A stretch of DNA of 64,000 bases from Iris pallida (Eukaryota; Streptophyta; Magnoliopsida; Asparagales; Iridaceae), in NCBI GenBank assembly GCA_029216955.1, contig JANAVB010002199.1, forward strand, positions 17,658,053 to 17,722,052, read 5' to 3'. The number at the start of each line of letters is the position of its first letter. Positions within the stretch are counted from its first letter, which is position 1. Of the stretch, positions 35,558 to 44,850 are shown in pieces. The notes under the pieces are model-generated. The model did no database searches, was not told where the DNA came from, and worked only from the letters and a program-made list of their open reading frames with translations. Made by a program: the position numbers and the translations under genes.

Positions 35558-37130
35558 TAAAATTTGTTCTAGTCCTTTTGTTGTATGGATGGACAGTTGG
35601 TCGTAGGTAAGAATATATAAATAATTATTTTATTGTTCTATGTTTCTTGTCATAAATTGTTTCTTATAAGAAGGAAGTGACAAGTGTAATGTTGCTATCA
35701 TGCCCTAATATTGAACATTGCTTAAGAATATATTGTGTTTAGTAAGAGTAGAAAAGGAATGGAAATGAAATCGTCTCTACTGTTTGAATGAATGAAAGAA
35801 AATATGACTTTTGATTAAGGTTTCAAAAACTAAATATGGTTTTTAATTTAGTATTGACACAAAATATAAGTAGCTAGAAGATAGAAAGACCACTATTAAA
35901 AAATATATTTTTTCGTATGATTACTTAGTGACTGTTTTCAGCTGAATGTAATTTTGGTTGCTCGACAGTGTATTCCCCAGTGTACTAACCACCGCCTCCA
36001 TAGGTACTGGATAATTTTGTTAGACATGTTGAGGTGTAGTTTCCCGCTCCCTAGTCGGGGCATTATGTTGGCAACCATATCAATATCGATTGATCAGAAC
36101 AAATTGAATTAAGATCATTCTTCTTTTTAGATTGGCTTTCAGAATCAAGTCGCAGATGTAGTAGATCATATCTTGAAGAAGAACTCTATATAAGAGTCGC
36201 TTCCTCAAACCCTATTGTTTGCCATTACAAAGTATTGAAATAACTTTTTGTATTAACGAACGAACAAAGTACAACAATGACCCTTCGACGGGATCTTTTG
36301 AGTACACTTTTATTTTTTCCTGGGAATAGTGGCGATGGATTTGATTCTTTACTCAGTTGACAATCTAACGACGATCAGGATGTGAATGCAAGTCTTCGGT
36401 TGGATGGCGATTCGGCTCTCCTGAGTAAGCTCTGGTTCTCTGAATAATCCAGATAGAAGAAGAGTGTAGACTGAAGAGATTAAATGAAGAATGATCCTTA
36501 TAGTGGTGTTATTGTATGCTTGTTATATAAAATGCATGTTGTAATATTTTGCTAAAATATATTTGAATACATGGATGAATGTTGCAACTGTCGTCTGAAA
36601 TTTCGTATGAATGCTTGAAGGAAGTAGAATACACTGTGAATATTTATCTTGCATGCTATACTTGAATAACTAAGTTTCTTAGACATGCATGGTCATGGAC
36701 AACTTGTGCACAAGGTATTGGTTCCTCGACCGGCTATTGCCACAGATCATCAATTCGGCCTAGGGGAATAGTGATATATGTGCAAATGTACTAGCACGAG
36801 CGATTTAGAAGCTTTCAGTAGGGCTCGCTACCAGCGCTGAAAGGATCGTTGCTTAACCAAGCTGTAGTCCAGGATGACTTGTGGTGCTAGTGACCTTCAT
36901 GTATTCAATTGTTTAGCTAATAATGTCTGTTTCTTAGGGAAGGATATGGAGTTCTGTTACAGGGAAGGAGACTCTACCGCGGGTAAGATTCATCGTGCGT
37001 TATGTTATTTTATTTCATGTCTCATGCATTATCTGTAAATTAAACTAAGGAATAGAAAGATCACTATAATACTGCATGCTTTCAAATAGTTTTCAAATTG
37101 CAAGTCACCAGTACACGATAATGTACTGAC
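34888..37130. other. Unassigned AT-rich region
   Basis: No gene recognised. Two partly duplicated phrases occur: GACAACTTGT(A/G)CACAAGGTAT at 35466 and 36699, and a GTGTACTAACCACCGCCTCC-like phrase at about 35970 with a weaker copy at 37123. A TATATAAG (36188) followed by a pyrimidine-rich leader looks promoter-like but leads to no sensible frame (an ATG near 36277 opens only a few tens of codons). It may be an old duplicated plant intergenic segment or pseudogene. Confidence 0.35.
35483..35555. repeat. (TA)n microsatellite
   Basis: Perfect AT run of about 72 bp directly after ACAAGG. Confidence 0.95.
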
Positions 37131-37539
37131 CAACGTCTCCACACGTGCTCCTAGCTGCTCTGAAGCCTTCCTATATATTTGAAGCTTGGCCATATTCTTT
37201 CGAAGCTTTCCAAGCGGCTTTTGAAGACTTTCGCCAAAGGTGTATATATCTTTTATTTCTAGTAAAGGAACATAATATATGGAACGATGTATCTCATTTT
37301 GTTTTTCAAGTTGTAACAACTACGACATTCTTTACTCAGTTGTATCTGACCTCTGTAATGATATGTGGATTTTCTTTGAAAATAGTTATTTCAAATTTGC
37401 CATGCTATTACTTAATTTCTCGGCTTAAATTCTATTGCAAATCTCTATAAAACCTCGATGCTTCGAAATGTTCTAAGCCCAAAATGAATAAATATTTTTC
37501 TCTAGAATAATATTCCTAAAGTAGATATTTATTTTTAGC

Positions 37540-37789
37540 TAATTTGTCTTGGAGACATTATCGGGAGATTCATGATGGAGACAAGAGGGCTTGTAATGAG
37601 ACTTCTGGAGTTGGTATGAAGCAAGGATTGGGGATGCCGGCGCACGCCGATATTTCTATCGTCACTCTTCTTCTTCAGCTAGACGTTTGCGGGCTGCAAG
37701 CTCTTCACGGCGGGGACTGGGCCGATGTTGAACCACTTCCAAACGCGTTAACCGTGCTATATGGGCTTCCAATGGAGGTAACCTTCTAA
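37540..37789 (+). pseudogene. 2-oxoglutarate/Fe(II) oxygenase exon fragment
   Basis: An 82-residue frame whose last 55 residues match the core of plant 2-oxoglutarate-dependent dioxygenases: GLGMPAHADISIVTLLLQ, DVCGLQALHGGDWADVEP, and LPNALTVLYGLPMEV. The HxD iron-binding pair (His-Ala-Asp) is at 37643-37651. The second iron His and the Arg that binds 2-oxoglutarate, expected about 55 residues later, are absent because the exon ends at a splice-donor-like GAG|GTAACC (GT at 37778-37779), as in family genes. The residues before GLGMPAHAD do not match the family, and no following exon was found. I read it as a decayed gene or captured fragment. Confidence 0.6.
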
Positions 37790-38024
37790 TTAGGCTCGAT
37801 CTTCATATTATGTGTTATATTATTATAGTCAGCTAAAACCCAAAAGAAAATTCAAATACAACATTAAAGTTTAATGAAATTGTACCTACAATACAGTTGC
37901 GACAAACTGTTAAAACAGAACTAAAAAGTTCAAATCATTTGTTGGACGTTTTCCATGAAATGGTTTAAACACAACCCAAATGTATATTGGAAGAAAAATG
38001 TCCCACAATAAACCATTTTCTTAC

Positions 38025-38026
<2 letters not shown>
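37790..38026. other. AT-rich spacer, nothing recognised
   Basis: Possible continuation of an intron after the oxygenase exon; no acceptor or next exon identified before the TA repeat. Confidence 0.3.

Positions 38027-38099
<73 letters not shown>
38027..38099. repeat. (TA)n microsatellite
   Basis: Perfect AT run of about 70 bp, with an abrupt switch to GC-rich DNA at 38100. Confidence 0.95.
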
Positions 38100-38104
<5 letters not shown>

Positions 38105-39020
38105 CCTACCCACGGCGTCCACCGCCCCGGCAGCGGCGGGCCTTCCAGTGGCCTCGGTCTCCGCCGCCCACCTCGCCCTGTCTCCCTCCTCCTCGGCGGG
38201 GGCCTACTGGCAGGACCCTGCCACCCTGCGGTGGTACTGGGTCTCCGCCCCTGCCCAGCCGGCTGCGGCCCACTGGCCTTCTTCAGGCGACCACAGCTCC
38301 ACCTCCGAGGCGCAGTGGGCGACTTACGCCCACGCCTTGGGGTCGTACAGCCATCTCTTCTAGCCATCCTGACTGTCGGTCGCGGCGGTCCCTCCGCCCG
38401 CTCGGTGCGCAGTCTCCCTCAAAGCAGGCTCTCTCTTCCGCCGGCGGTTTCCTCCCCCGGCGATGGCGTTGATCCCCCTCCACCGGTGGTGCCTCCTCCC
38501 CCCCTCACCCTCCGTGGAGTCGACCCCCTCCGGGCATGTCAGCCGCCTCTGCCCCAGCCCCCGGCGCCACTACCGTCGCACCCTCCGCCATGTCGCGGCC
38601 TTAGCCCGCCGTGGCCACCGCGTCTCCCGGCCCCCGCCGACGCATCTCGCCGTTGCCGCGACATCGTGCCCGGATTCGGGTCCCTCCCCCTCTCTCTTTC
38701 GCTGGCTGTCGTCGGGACGGCGCCCCCCCTCGCCGGTCTTCGGCGACTCCTCGGGCCCCACGTGTTCCCTCGGGCGCCGCGTCCCCCTGGAGCAGGCCCC
38801 GTCCCTTCGGGTCCTCGGGCAGGGCCCCCTGTCGCCTCGGGACCAGCTCCCGTAGGGGCACGTGCCCCCCCCTTTGGGACGCGTGCAGTGGCACGGTTCC
38901 CTCCTTTTTTGGGCAGTTTTTTGGTGTTTTTGAATTTCTTTTGAAATTCGTATTTGGTGTCCAACTGTACTTTTTTTTCTGTCTTTCCATTCAATAAATT
39001 ATGCATTCGAAAAATATATA
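38100..39020 (+). mobile_element. GC-rich retroposon-like block
   Basis: A sharply GC-rich block of about 790 bp followed by a T-rich 3'-UTR-like tail (CCTCCTTTTTTGGGC...), an AATAAA at 38993-38998, and then AAAAATATATATATATT. It lies between a TA run and this tail, as expected for a truncated retroposon or processed transcript inserted in AT sequence. One + frame (38101-38363) reads AYWQDPATLRWYW and stops at TAG; another (38231-38944) is Pro/Arg-rich low complexity. I recognise no family, and overlapping open frames on both strands reflect base composition. Confidence 0.4.
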
Positions 39021-39044
39021 TATATTAAGCAATGGGTAATTGTG

Positions 39045-39105
39045 GCGAACTCGCCTGGGCTCGAACTCCCTACCACTTGGGCCGCATGCATCTCTCTTAA
39101 CCACT
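39045..39105 (-). repeat. tRNA-like fragment cut by CACTA insertion
   Basis: Minus strand begins AGTGGTTAAGAG (A-box-like, as in Ser/Leu tRNAs) and contains GAGTTCGAGCCC (B-box-like). The left end is formed by the CACTA terminus at 39106. It could be SINE-derived; not a functional tRNA. Confidence 0.4.
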
Positions 39106-39345
39106 CACTACTAAAATCTGCTTAATTAGCGACATAAATTTAGCGACGTTAGCAAAACGTCACAAAATTGTGTACATTAGCGACGTATAAATGAAACGTC
39201 GGTAACCGTCGTTACTAGCGACGCAAATAGCGACGTGACAACGACGTATATTAGTTACGTGATCTAGTCGTCGCGAAACGTCGCTACAACGTCGCTAATA
39301 GCGACTAACTTAGCGACGGTAATGATAGCGTCGCTAAATTCTAAT
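39106..39345 (+). repeat. CACTA left terminal and subterminal repeats
   Basis: The terminal CACTACTAAAA is followed by about a dozen (T)TAGCGACG / CGTCGCTA motifs in both orientations. These are the likely binding sites of a TNPA-like protein. Confidence 0.8.
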
Positions 39346-39375
39346 TATATCCCCCCCACCGATTCATTTCCCCCC

Positions 39376-39970
39376 ATTTTACTCTCTCACTCTATCACCT
39401 CCCCCCTCCGGCGCTCTCACTCTCTCTGGCGCTCTCACTCTCTCCGGCGACTCTCCTCCCTCTCCGGTACGTGACTCTCCCCCTCCCTCTCTCTCTCCCT
39501 CTCTCTCTTCGGCTGTTTTGGTTGTTGTAGGTTGGGGGGGTGCGGGTGGCTCGGGGGGAGGTGCAGGGGGGACGCGGGTGGTTGGGGGGTGAGTGGGGGG
39601 TGGGGCAGGGGGGATGAGAGCGGCTGGGGAAGGGAAGCTAGGGTTAGGGTTCGGGTTAGGGTCCATTTCCTCCCATTTTACTCTCTCACTCTCTCTCACT
39701 CTCACCGGCGCTCTCACTCTCTCCGGCGACTCTCACTCTCTCCGGCGACTCTTCTCCCTCTCCGGTACGTGGTACACTTCCCCTCCCTCTCTCTCTCTTT
39801 CTCTGTCTCTCTCTCTCTCTCTCCGGCTGTTTTGCTTGTTGGTGGTTGGGGGGGTGCGCGTGGCTCGGGAGGAGGGGCAGGGGGGATGCGGGTGGTTCGG
39901 GGGTGAGTGGGGGGTGGCTGGGGAGGGGGTGGGACAGGGGAGACGAGGGCGGCTGAGGGAGGAAGCTAGG
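39376..39970. repeat. Tandem duplication, about 299 bp unit, C/T-rich then G-rich
   Basis: The phrase TTTTACTCTCTCACTCT begins at 39376 and again at 39675. Each unit goes from CTCTCACTCTCTCCGGCG repeats through CTCCGGTACGTG (a splice-donor-like GTACGT) into a strongly G-rich tract with many runs of four to seven G. Confidence 0.8.
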
Positions 39971-40221
39971 GGTAGGGTTCAGGTTAGGGGTGGGTATGTG
40001 TGGGCGGCTGGGGGAGGGGAGCAGGGGGGAGTGGAGGGTTAGGGTTCGGGTTAGGGGTGGTGTAGGGGGGCTTGGTCAGGGACACCGATAGTGCCGAAAA
40101 TATCTGATAATTTAGTAATAATTATTTGTTTTTCGATACCAAAAAATATGATACTCCGATTCGAACACACCGATAGTGCCGATATTTGAAACAAGTAGTT
40201 TTGTTGGTTGGTTAATTGGTA

Positions 40222-40345
40222 ACATGGTGATCGGGACATATAGTCCTTGCAGCCATTCGACTGGCGAGACAGAAACTATGGTCCGACATGGTGATCAGGA
40301 CATAGTCCTTGCAGCCATTCGACTGGCGAGGCAGAAACTATGTAG
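40222..40345. repeat. ACATGGTGATCAGGACATAG module, tandem pair
   Basis: Two adjacent copies about 63 bp apart: ACATGGTGATC...GGACATA...CCTTGCAGCCATTCGACTGG. Further copies lie at 41553-41660 (pair), 42471-42530, 53668-53730 and 55700-55760, marking repeated interior modules of the CACTA element. Confidence 0.85.
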
Positions 40346-41085
40346 CCGTAGATAAAGTTGACTGTCCTCCGACCCTCATCCCTCGGCAATGATGATATGA
40401 CAACCTATCACTATATCTTATATAGTAGTAGATGATGTCTTAGTATTATATTATGTGAGTTCATCTTGATTCTGTTACATTCTTCAGATACTAGATACGA
40501 TAAGAACATATACTACACCGTATGTACAGAACATAATGATCCACACTAATGTATGCTAGAATGAATCTTGGGTTGTGTTCTGAGCCATCCGTTCTCACAT
40601 TTAAATATATATGAATTAGTACTGTGAGAGCGCCGGAGAGATTGAGAGCGCCGGAGGGGGGGAGGAGAGAGAGTGAGAGAGTAAAATGGGGGGAAATAAA
40701 TTGGTAGGGGAATATAATTAGAATTTAGCGACGTTCATACTAACATCGCTAAATTAGTCGTTATTAGCGATGTCATAGCGACGTTTCGCGACGACTAGCT
40801 CATATAACTATATAGCCGTAGATGATGTTGATTGTCCTCCGACCCTCTTCCCTCAGCAATGATGATACGACAACCTATCACTATATCTTATATAGTAGTA
40901 GATGATATTTTAGTATTACATTATGTGAGTTCATCTTGATTCTGTTACATTCTTCAGATACTAGATACTAGATTCGATAAGAACGTATACTACACCATAT
41001 GTACAGAACATAGATGATTCACACTAATGTATGCTAGAATGAATTTTGGGTTGTTTTCTGAGCCATCCGTTCTCATACTTGGCAA
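40346..41085. repeat. CACTA interior module repeated
   Basis: The phrase TAGCCGTAGATAAAGTTGAC, then CTATCACTATATCTTATATA, then GAGCCATCCGTTCTCAC occurs at 40346-40605 and 40811-41075. The same series recurs at 42520-42592 plus 53334-53530, at 53735-53998, at 55755-56015 and at 56205-56475. Between copies, 40620-40800 is an inverted copy of the left subterminal region. Confidence 0.85.
40620..40800 (-). repeat. Inverted copy of the CACTA left subterminal region
   Basis: GAGAGTAAAATGGGGGGAAA and AATTTAGCGACGTTCATAC are reverse complements of the left end at about 39320-39400. Another inverted copy is at 56030-56195. Confidence 0.8.
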
Positions 41086-41203
41086 AAAATCGAATTTTTT
41101 GTATTTTATCTGCTTTCGAAAATGTACTCAAATTACATGATGGTTTCTTTAGTTAGCTTGCTTATGTTACAATTATATTATTTATGAATATCGATCTTAC
41201 CAG

Positions 41204-41437
41204 ATGGCACCCATGACCCGAGGAGCGGCACGTCGTTTGAGGGAAACAGTGAATGCTGAGGTGGCTCCTCCTACCATTAAGGAGGAAGTGGCACCGGTAG
41301 CTAGTGAGACCGGGAGTTCTATTCATCCAGCACCTGCAAGGGACTACATCTCTCCTACCGCCGTCGATCCCACTTATTCAAGGTGGTTGCGTGATCGTAT
41401 CACTGAGCGTTTGCGTGAGCTGCATAGTTCTTATTAG
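41204..41437 (+). CDS. Short ORF inside the CACTA element, possible exon
   Basis: 77 residues starting MAPMTRGAARRLRETVNAEV and ending RDRITERLRELHSSY. It is preceded by CTTACCAG, a good splice acceptor, after an AT-rich stretch with intron character (41090-41203). Charged, helix-prone ends and a Pro/Ser-rich middle are visible. No known domain. It may be a leftover exon of a CACTA gene or a captured host exon. Confidence 0.35.
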   Translation: MAPMTRGAARRLRETVNAEVAPPTIKEEVAPVASETGSSIHPAPARDYISPTAVDPTYSRWLRDRITERLRELHSSY

Positions 41438-41650
41438 CTATTAGTACTTATTTGTATTAGACTATTTGTATTGGGTTGTTTTTGTATTTGACTATTTGTA
41501 TTGGACTACATATATGAATTAATACTGTGTCAATCTCTGGATTGTATTGGACTACGACATGGTGATCAGGACATAGTCCCTGCAGCCGTTCGACTGGCGA
41601 GGCAGAAACTATGGTACGACTTGGTGATCAGGACATAGTCCCTGCAGCCA

Positions 41651-42133
41651 CTCGACAACCAACCAGAGAGGATATTCTGAGAGATCCATCTGAGTAGGAC
41701 ATATATTCTGAGAGTTCACCTTTACAAGAATGATATCAGAGTGTTGGAGGAGATATTATCAGAGTATACGTCCTACTCAGATGTGTCTCTCACCGTTACT
41801 ATTTTTTTCTGACAGCAGGGTGGATGTGCTCCGTCAATAGATTCTTGCTCTGAGCCAAAACTTTGCCCCGGAGCTCAAGTGGACATCCTTCGTGTAGAGC
41901 TCGAGCGAGAGATTCCTGACAGCATGGTGGTCTCCTTTGTCAAAGGATTCTTGCTCGTCCCACAACCAAAAAAAATAGTAACGGTGAGAGACCCATCTGA
42001 GTAGGACGTATACTATGATAATATCTCCTCCAACACTCAATTCCACTACTGATATCATTCTTGTAAAGGTGATCTCTCAGAGTATACGTCCTACTCAGAT
42101 GGATCTCTCAGAGTATCCTCTCCGGTTGGTTAT
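41651..42133. repeat. Imperfect foldback, arms about 160 bp
   Basis: The left arm (about 41651-41803) AACCAACCAGAGAGGATA...ACCGTTACTATTTTTT is mirrored at about 41967-42133 by AAAATAGTAACGGT...TATCCTCTCCGGTTGGTT. The spacer holds two related phrases, CTGACAGCA(G/T)GGTGG and GGATTCTTGCTC. Each arm also contains GTATACGTCCTACTCAGAT sub-repeats. Confidence 0.75.
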
Positions 42134-42239
42134 CGAATGCTACTTAGTTAAAGTGCAAGTGCTACTTAGTTGTGTCTCTCTCTCTATCTATCTCGCTATC
42201 AACGCTATAGTGTTGTTCCCCCTCGCAATACGGAATGGT

Positions 42240-42340
42240 CCGATACCGATACTCTGAGTATCACACTATTCCTATGTGTATCGGTATCGCAATCACAATA
42301 CCGATACTCGAGTATCGCATTGATACTCAAGTATCACATC
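42240..42340. repeat. Cluster of GATACTCGAGTATC palindromes
   Basis: CGATACTCTGAGTATCACAC, CCGATACTCGAGTATCGC and TGATACTCAAGTATCACA occur in sequence within 100 bp, with GTATCGGTATCG between. Function unknown. Confidence 0.7.
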
Positions 42341-43913
42341 TGATAGTTCTCTAATTTATTTGTCAATTACTGTATTTCAGTTCTATTTAGTTTTATGTGA
42401 TTCTCTGATAGTTCTCTCATTTATTCTGTATTTTGGCTCCAACTCCATTTGCATTAATCTACGGTACAACATGGTGATCAGGACATAGTCCCTGCAGCCA
42501 TTCGACTGACGAGATAGAAACTATGTAGCCGTAGATAAAGTTGACTGTCCTTCGACCCTCATCCCTCGGCAATGATGATACGACAACCTATCTGTCACGA
42601 CCCGCACCCGGATATACGGATACGAATACGTAGACGACACCCAGTCTACGCCGCAGTATCGGCGGTAGAACGCTATCTAGTACCCAAATAAATATACACT
42701 ACGTCTAGAAGGCCTATAACTATAAATATACTCTAGTCACATCACAAACAGCTAGGGATGATAAGACAAGAAGATAACTAAAGCACAAGAGCAACTAGAA
42801 ACTACTAGAAGGAAACATAAGACAGGAAATAAAAAAAGAAAAATAAGACGAACTAAGGATAACTACCAGGCTACTCACATAGAAGAATAGTGAGATCCAC
42901 CTCTGCTAGCAACATCATGAAATCCACTAATGGTATAACAACTCCTAAAATATTATCAACGGTATCCTGTCAGGAAAATGAGCAAGTACAAACACTAACA
43001 GCAGTTCCATGTGAATTAACAAATTCTATAAGAGACAATATAATGAACTACAAGACAAAGATATATGAAGACTTGGGAACCGTTCGAAAGCTGAGTTACA
43101 ACCCTTAAACCAAACAAGGACCGGGGTTGTAACCCTTCTCCCGAGCAGAACTCAGTCTCCAATCAAGGTACATCATAGAGGCATGTAAAACATATGAGTA
43201 ACTGAAATCATAGCATGGTGAGAAGTACTGTATGTAGAACAGAACAGGATATATGATAAGATAAAGTAAATATAAAATGTGCCTCGAATATTATAGCATA
43301 ATGTGATTGGTATGGGTCAAGATCAGGCTTCCAGCTGACCGGCTACAAGTACGAGGACTCGGCCCGGCCGGGATGGTAAGCTATGGAGCAAGTAGTAGCA
43401 CAGGTCAGGCTATACCCATCGTGAGGTGAGGGTATAGCTATGATACAAGTAGTAACTCAAGGTGGGCATTGATCACACTATCTATAATATTCCCCATTCC
43501 CCGAATAGTATACGGATCCGGACATAGCACGTCATGACGCGGGATTCCCAAAGAGGGGAGCAAGTCCTCTTCAGGAATCGGCGTTAATACAAGTACGAGA
43601 ATCAAGACTAAGCAAGTACCAGTATCCCAAGAAATCCAGGAATGACATCTCATGACAGGAATCCGACAATACTAGTCCGTGAACTATCGTGTCTGAGAAT
43701 CAAGTAAGACACTACGACTGAATCGGATATAGCAAATATCAAGACAATGAAAACTATCAGTAAATGTACTCGCCTGCGGTCCTGAGCTGTCAAATGGGGT
43801 CGATGCTCAGAGTGATGCCACAGACCTAAAGATAAGATATATATAAGCTAATTAGGGTTCAACAGTGTTAGGCTTGAGTCTATAGTATAAGCTATGTAAT
43901 CTAGGTCAAACTA

Positions 43914-44106
43914 GGTCACAGAAAGTCAAACCAAGTCAAACTAGGTCAATTTGGGTCAATGGTTGACTCATAGTTGACTTTTGGTCAACTGGTCAACTCT
44001 AGGTTAAACTAGATCAAATGTTGACTCTACTTCGACGTTCAGTCAAAACAGTCAACCATGGTCAAACAGGGTCAAGGCTAGTCTCTATAAACATCTACAG
44101 GGTCAA
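43914..44106. promoter_or_regulatory. Cluster of about 15 TTGAC (W-box core) motifs in LTR B
   Basis: Counted by eye: 12 GTCAA and 3 TTGAC in about 193 bp, for example GGTTGACTCATAGTTGAC and GGTCAACTGGTCAACTC. TTGAC(C/T) is the core bound by plant WRKY factors. The cluster recurs in the other LTR at about 50388-50590. Element A lacks it. WRKY binding is inference. Confidence 0.6.
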
Positions 44107-44344
44107 CCCATTCAATTTTAGTGATTGTGAAATCACGAAAATCGATGGAACTCAAAATACAAATAAAAGAGAAATATTATAATAATAGGGTGAAAACCTA
44201 CAGATGTTGTCGGATGGTGAAACAACCATCACCAACATGTCCAGAATGGTCAAATCAGCTAGGATAGCCTGTCCAAAAGTCCAATTTGGATACAGGGGCA
44301 AAACGGTAATTTCGGGCCAAAATGATGTCCGCCGTTGGACACAC

Positions 44345-44850
44345 TTTGCACCGAAAAATGTGCCAAAATAAAAGTGCACAAAACCTAACAAATTATATGT
44401 CCACGAATCCAGAATGACGATACGAACCCAACGGTATATCCAGAATTGGATTCCGTTGACCCGATCTCAAATTGGTCCGTTGACTAGGACATTGGAAACC
44501 AATTTGCACGGAAAAGCGTGTCGGAGCTAATGTCCTCAAAACTCAAAAAATTATATGTCAACGAGTCCAGAATGACGATACGAACTCAACGGCATATCCG
44601 AAATTGGATTCCGATGAGCCGAACTAAAAATGACAAGTTGACCCGGAAATTGGTATCCGACTTGCACCGAAATGCGTGCCGAAACCAATGTCCACTAAAA
44701 CCTAGCAAATTATATATCAACGAGTCCAAAATGACGATACGAACTCAACGGCATATCCGGAATTGGATTCCGATGAGCCGATCTCAAAATGACCCGTTGA
44801 CCCAGAAAGTGGGACCCGCTTTGCACCGAAATGCGTGCCAGGGCCCACGT
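44345..44850. repeat. 158-bp-period tandem array in LTR B (copy 1)
   Basis: TTTGCACCGAAA-type markers begin at 44345, 44503, 44661 and 44820, spacings of 158, 158 and 159 bp. The units contain AAATTATATGTC, GACGATACGAACTCAACGG and GATGAGCCGATCTCAAA, homologous to the element A array, with one more unit. Confidence 0.88.

Noticed and set aside
37980..38472. Open frames starting in the TA repeat before the GC-rich block
   Set aside because: The first third is YIYIYI from the microsatellite, and three phases remain open afterwards because of base composition.
38539..39006. Minus-strand Arg/Gly-rich frames opposite the Pro-rich frame
   Set aside because: Mirror images of GC-rich low-complexity DNA; no domain.
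39640..39662. GGGTTAGGGTTCGGGTTAGG, telomere-like
   Set aside because: Only two or three GTTAGGG units, imperfect, and not the extended plant TTTAGGG array; part of a G-rich duplication that recurs at about 40036.
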